Source: Oleiharenicola sp. (lineage in GTDB: Bacteria; Verrucomicrobiota; Verrucomicrobiia; Opitutales; Opitutaceae). Taken from it: a DNA stretch of 64,000 bases. The notes under the pieces were generated by a model. The model was not told the origin of the DNA and did no database searches. It was given only the letters and a program-made list of their open reading frames with translations. Below are positions 60,535-64,000 of this stretch, piece after piece. A program made the translations under genes and the position numbers. The DNA is taken from the NCBI GenBank assembly GCA_025363455.1, contig JANYDW010000040.1:1-64000 (forward strand). Direction: 5' to 3'. How positions within the stretch are numbered: the stretch's first letter is position 1; every line of letters starts with the position of its first letter.

Positions 60535-62028
60535 TCAGCGCCGGCCGCCGCGTGTGAGCCGGCTCTTGGGCTTCTCGGGCGCGACCTGCGGCATGCCGCC
60601 GCCGTCGAAGATGCCCGAATAGGTGTAGTTGAAGCCGTCGACCTTCTTCCAGTCGATGCTCATGCCGATGAAACGCTCGATGCTCCGCGCGTCACGCCAG
60701 GTCTCCTCGGTCACGAGGGTGAAGGCGTCGCCGCTCTTCTGCGCCCGGCCGGTTCGGCCGATGCGGTGGACGTAGTCCTCGGGATTTTCCGGGACGTCGA
60801 AATTAATCACGTGCGACACGTCGGCGATGTCGAGGCCGCGGGCGGCAATATCGGTGGCGACGAGCACCTCGTGCTTGCCAGACTTGAAGCCCTTGAGCGC
60901 ATCGACGCGCTCCTGCTGGCTGCGGTCGGAGTGCATGACGGCGCAGGTGTGGCCGGCCTGTTTCAGGCGGCTGGCCACGTAGTCCGCGCCGCTCTTGGTG
61001 CGCGAGAAGATGATGACGCTGTGATATTGGGTCTGCTCGAGCAGGTGCGCGAGCAGTTCGAACTTCTGCGCCTGCACCACGGGGTAGAACGCGTGGGTGA
61101 TGGTCTCGGCGGTCGAGCGCTCGCGGCTGACGGCAATCTTGAACGGGTCGCGCAGCGCCCACGCGGCGAGCTGCTCGATCTCGGGCGGCAGAGTGGCGGT
61201 GAAGAAGAGCGTCTGGCGCGACTTCGGCACCTTGGCCACTATGCGCTTCACATCGGGCAGGAAACCCATGTCGAGCATGCGGTCCACCTCGTCGAGCACG
61301 AGGGTCTGGATGTGGTCGAGCCGGATTTCGCCCTGCTCCATGAAGTCGAGGAGCCGGCCCGGGGTTGCGACCAATATGTCCATGCCGTGCGCGAGATCCT
61401 CGCGTTGCTTGCCGTAGCCGACGCCGCCGTAGATGACGGTCGTGCGCAGGTCGGTGTATTTGGAGTAATTCTTGAAGGACTCTTCCACCTGCAAAGCGAG
61501 CTCGCGGGTGGGCTCGAGCACCAGGCAGCGAATGGGGCCGTGCGTGCCGAGACGCTGCAAAATCGGGAGGGAGAAGGCCGCGGTCTTGCCCGTGCCGGTC
61601 TGGGCCGAACCGATGACATCCTTGCCGGCCAGCACGACGGGGATGGCCTGCACCTGGATCGGCGTAGGTATCTCGTAGCCTTTCTGCTGCACGGCATAGG
61701 CGAGCCGGTCACTGAGGCCAAGCGCGGTGAACGCGGTGGCGAGCTTTGGTACTTCGGGCAGGGGCTTGGCGGCGTGGGCCGCCCGGGGCGTGTGCGCCGC
61801 CGGCGTGGTCCGGGCCGGGGCGTGGGCGGGCCGGGGTGCCGGAGCCGGGCGGGCATGGCCGGAATGACCGGACTGGCCGGAGTGCGGGGCCGGTTTGCGC
61901 TCGGGGCGGTGGGCTCCTTCCCGGCTGGCGGGTTTGCCGTGCTTGGCTCCGGTCGCGGGTTTGGGCGCGGCCGGTGCGGCGCCCGATTTGAAAGTCTGCT
62001 TTAGCTTGGAGAGGAACTTGCGGAGCAT
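60535..62028 (-). CDS. DEAD-box-type RNA helicase (DEVD variant)
   Basis: The 497-residue protein starts with a basic, low-complexity His/Pro/Ala tail (GHARPAPAPRPAHAPARTTP) and then the helicase core: Q motif GYEIPTPIQVQAIP, SAQTGTGKTAAF, PTRELALQ, ATPGRLLD, LVLDEVDRMLD in place of DEAD, FFTATLP, VATDIAARGLDI and HRIGRTGRA. It unwinds RNA in ribosome assembly, decay or cold response. The Val in the box is an unusual but known substitution. The long N-terminal tail may bind RNA. Confidence 0.93.
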   Translation of the reverse strand: MLRKFLSKLKQTFKSGAAPAAPKPATGAKHGKPASREGAHRPERKPAPHSGQSGHSGHARPAPAPRPAHAPARTTPAAHTPRAAHAAKPLPEVPKLATAFTALGLSDRLAYAVQQKGYEIPTPIQVQAIPVVLAGKDVIGSAQTGTGKTAAFSLPILQRLGTHGPIRCLVLEPTRELALQVEESFKNYSKYTDLRTTVIYGGVGYGKQREDLAHGMDILVATPGRLLDFMEQGEIRLDHIQTLVLDEVDRMLDMGFLPDVKRIVAKVPKSRQTLFFTATLPPEIEQLAAWALRDPFKIAVSRERSTAETITHAFYPVVQAQKFELLAHLLEQTQYHSVIIFSRTKSGADYVASRLKQAGHTCAVMHSDRSQQERVDALKGFKSGKHEVLVATDIAARGLDIADVSHVINFDVPENPEDYVHRIGRTGRAQKSGDAFTLVTEETWRDARSIERFIGMSIDWKKVDGFNYTYSGIFDGGGMPQVAPEKPKSRLTRGGRR

Positions 62029-62303
62029 GAATGAAAGGCGTGCTTATCAGGGGCAACTTGGGGCATTGCAACCCCGCAAAAAAACACGCCCCAAACGACC
62101 CGCGCATGCCCTGCCGTCACAGCCCGGCGACGGCCCCCGCGGCAGCCCCGTCGGCAATCGCGACGCAACCGGAAATGAATGACACCTGCCGAACGTCAAC
62201 CGGCAGAGGGGAATGAATTTACGGAAACCAACGACGAATCGATTGATTGTATCTATCCCCGCTCGGACCGCCGCGTGCTTATGTGCACCGCGTCTCCTAA
62301 AAA

Positions 62304-64000
62304 TTATGTCGGATTCCCCGGACCATCCAGCACCCCGCGCATCACCTTGGTGAGTTGCTCGAGGCCGTACGGCTTGGGGAGGACCGCTTGGAAGCCATGG
62401 GCCTGATAATTGGCGAGCACGGGATCGCGCGAATAGCCGCTCGAGACGATGGCGCAGACCGCCGGGTCCAGCCGGCGCAAGTGCTCCATCGCCTCGCGCC
62501 CGCCCATGCCGCCGGGGACAGTCAGGTCCATTACTACCGCCTCGTATTTCCGCCCAGCCGCCAGCGCTTCCTGGTATTTCCGCACGGCCTCGGCGCCGTC
62601 GACCGCCACCTCGCAGTCGTAACCGATGCGCTGCATAAACAGTACCGCCATCCCACGGATCGACGGCTCGTCATCCATGAACAGGATCCGGGCCCGGAAA
62701 GGCGACCGGCTGCCGTTGGCGCCCGGCGCATGGGAGGCGTTCGAGCCGAGCACGGCCGGCAGCCACAAGCGGAACAGCGTGCCCTTGCCGGGTTCGGACT
62801 CCACCACGATGTGCCCCCCGTGCTTCCGCACGATGGAATAGGCCGAGGCCAGCCCGAGGCCGCTGCCCTGCTCCTTGGTGGTGAAGTAGGGATCGAAGAT
62901 CTTGGCCAGATTTTCCCGGGCGATGCCCACGCCGGTGTCAGTCACCGTGAGCTGGACATAACTTCCCGGCGGCAGCGCCGGCGCGCCGGCGGTGGTCCGC
63001 GTGAGCTCCACGTTGGCGGCCGCGATCGTGACCACGCCGCTCTCCGGCATGGCCTGCACGGCATTGATCACGAGGTTCTGCACCACCTGGCCGACCTGAC
63101 CCTTGTCGGCGTTGACCTGCCATAGCCCTCGCGGGATCTGGAATTCACCGCGCGCCCGGGCCCCGTGCAGGGCAAAGCCCGCCGCTTCCTTGAGCAAATC
63201 CGGCAAGTCGATCGTCGCGCGCACGGGCTCGCCGCCCTTGGCAAAGGTCAGCAGCTGCAGGGTCAGGTCGCGGGCCCGCAGCGTCGCGCGCTTCGCCTCC
63301 TGCAACCGCGCACTGACCGGGCTGGCCGGCGGGGTGTCCGACTCCGCCAGGGTCACGTTGCCCAGCACGACCGTGAGGATGTTGTTGAAATCATGTGCGA
63401 TGCCGCCCGCGAGGATGCCGACCGCCTCGAGCTTCGAGGCGCGCCCGATCTCGGATTCCAGCTGCCGGCGGGCACTGATATCGGTCACGAAGCCCTCGTA
63501 GTACAGCAGCCGTCCCGCCTCGTCCCTCACGGCGCGCGCGTTCTCCGATATCCACCCGGTGCCGCCGCCGCGGTGCTGGATCTCGGACTCGAAATCGTTC
63601 AGTTGGCCGCGGGTGTTGAGGGCCGTGATGAACTCGTCACGCCGGCCGGGCTTCACATAAAGGATGGGAGCCGTATTGTTCTCGGACCAGGTGATCACCT
63701 CCTCCGGTTTGTCGAAGCCAAGGATTCGGGCCAGCGCCGGGTTGACCGAAAGAAAACGGCCGTCAGGGCTGGTCCGGTAGATGCCGCCGACCGCCTGTTC
63801 GAAAAGCTCGCGGTAGCGTTCCTCGCTCTGCCGCAGTGCCTGCTCGGCGGCCAGCCGCTCGGTGATGTCCACCAGCACTGTCTGGGTACGCCCGAAGGTG
63901 GGCCGGCCGGCCCCATCCGTCTGCATCCGCCAATGAAAAGATAACGTGCGCCTGTCGCCGTCCAGCCGCCGGACATCGAACTCCCCTGAGGCTGAGGTCG
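62304..64000 (-). CDS. Hybrid histidine kinase with PAS domain and C-terminal receiver (5' end outside window)
   Basis: The visible 565 residues include the end of one PAS domain, a second PAS (SEERYRELFEQAVGGIYRTS, NPALARILGF), a HisKA of the GGIAHDFNNILT type, HATPase with VVQNLVINAVQAMP, DTGVGIA and GSGLGLASAY, and a receiver (ILFMDDEPSIRGMAVLFM, phospho-Asp in VVMDLTVPG, Lys in VLPKPYG). No membrane helix is seen in this part. The frame is open at the window edge. The stretch 62029-62303 upstream of the helicase start holds no gene. Confidence 0.9.
   Translation of the reverse strand, partial: TSASGEFDVRRLDGDRRTLSFHWRMQTDGAGRPTFGRTQTVLVDITERLAAEQALRQSEERYRELFEQAVGGIYRTSPDGRFLSVNPALARILGFDKPEEVITWSENNTAPILYVKPGRRDEFITALNTRGQLNDFESEIQHRGGGTGWISENARAVRDEAGRLLYYEGFVTDISARRQLESEIGRASKLEAVGILAGGIAHDFNNILTVVLGNVTLAESDTPPASPVSARLQEAKRATLRARDLTLQLLTFAKGGEPVRATIDLPDLLKEAAGFALHGARARGEFQIPRGLWQVNADKGQVGQVVQNLVINAVQAMPESGVVTIAAANVELTRTTAGAPALPPGSYVQLTVTDTGVGIARENLAKIFDPYFTTKEQGSGLGLASAYSIVRKHGGHIVVESEPGKGTLFRLWLPAVLGSNASHAPGANGSRSPFRARILFMDDEPSIRGMAVLFMQRIGYDCEVAVDGAEAVRKYQEALAAGRKYEAVVMDLTVPGGMGGREAMEHLRRLDPAVCAIVSSGYSRDPVLANYQAHGFQAVLPKPYGLEQLTKVMRGVLDGPGNPT

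Noticed and set aside
60379-62004. Open frame of over 500 codons opposite the DEAD-box helicase
   Set aside because: It is a shadow of the helicase codons, low-complexity and without domains.

Overview
The window is GC-rich bacterial chromosome, densely coded on both strands. The gene content, the weak Shine-Dalgarno sequences and the very high load of dispersed palindromic repeats suggest a Verrucomicrobiota member of the Opitutaceae type. This is inference, because no rRNA gene is present to confirm it.

Positions 1-12100 hold the tail of a cyclase-like protein, a DUF4286 protein, an HDOD protein, a TonB-dependent receptor behind a TPP riboswitch, a SIMPL protein, a lysine 2,3-aminomutase-type radical SAM enzyme, a hybrid histidine kinase whose membrane anchor is broken by a 5-bp duplication, carA, kdsB and HPr. 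Positions 12100-33900 carry housekeeping genes (TatD, CBS protein, HrpA, pyruvate kinase, thymidine phosphorylase, Ada, chorismate synthase, M28 peptidase), an XRE/ImmA pair, a GxxExxY gene enclosed in a long inverted repeat, and tRNA-Leu(CAG). Positions 33900-41140 form a denitrification / nitric-oxide cluster: ric, a Crp/Fnr regulator, cupin, DUF2249, porin, SCO, nirV and a nirK-cytochrome c fusion. Three sites of the form TTGA(T/G)-N4-GTCAA suggest one regulon under the local Dnr-like regulator.

Positions 41450-55781 are a 14.3-kb integrative mobilizable element inserted in tRNA-Arg(CCT). It is bounded by a 38-bp direct repeat and carries a tyrosine integrase with tandem arm-type sites, an excisionase-like gene, a MobF relaxase without any type IV secretion genes, a Septu-like AAA ATPase/HNH pair, two membrane or anchored proteins beside it, a transglutaminase-like secreted protein and four further exported proteins. 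Beyond it lie rpsR (bS18), the Sua5-type synthase, a hydrolase, hisC, a HAD phosphatase, an arsenate reductase, a DEAD-box helicase and the 3' part of a second hybrid kinase.

The most unusual property is the repeat landscape. I see at least eight families of palindromic or nested-hairpin elements, more than 35 copies in 64 kb. Many lie inside protein-coding genes without breaking the frame: six in hrpA, and one each in tatD, sco, nirV and possibly ada. Others supply the C-terminus or abut the stop codon of a gene. Copies of one family encode the same peptide in different genes. A second class is built from short reiterated words and forms long, sometimes concentric hairpins; one of these encloses a PD-(D/E)XK-like GxxExxY gene almost exactly, which makes it a candidate autonomous form of the repeat.
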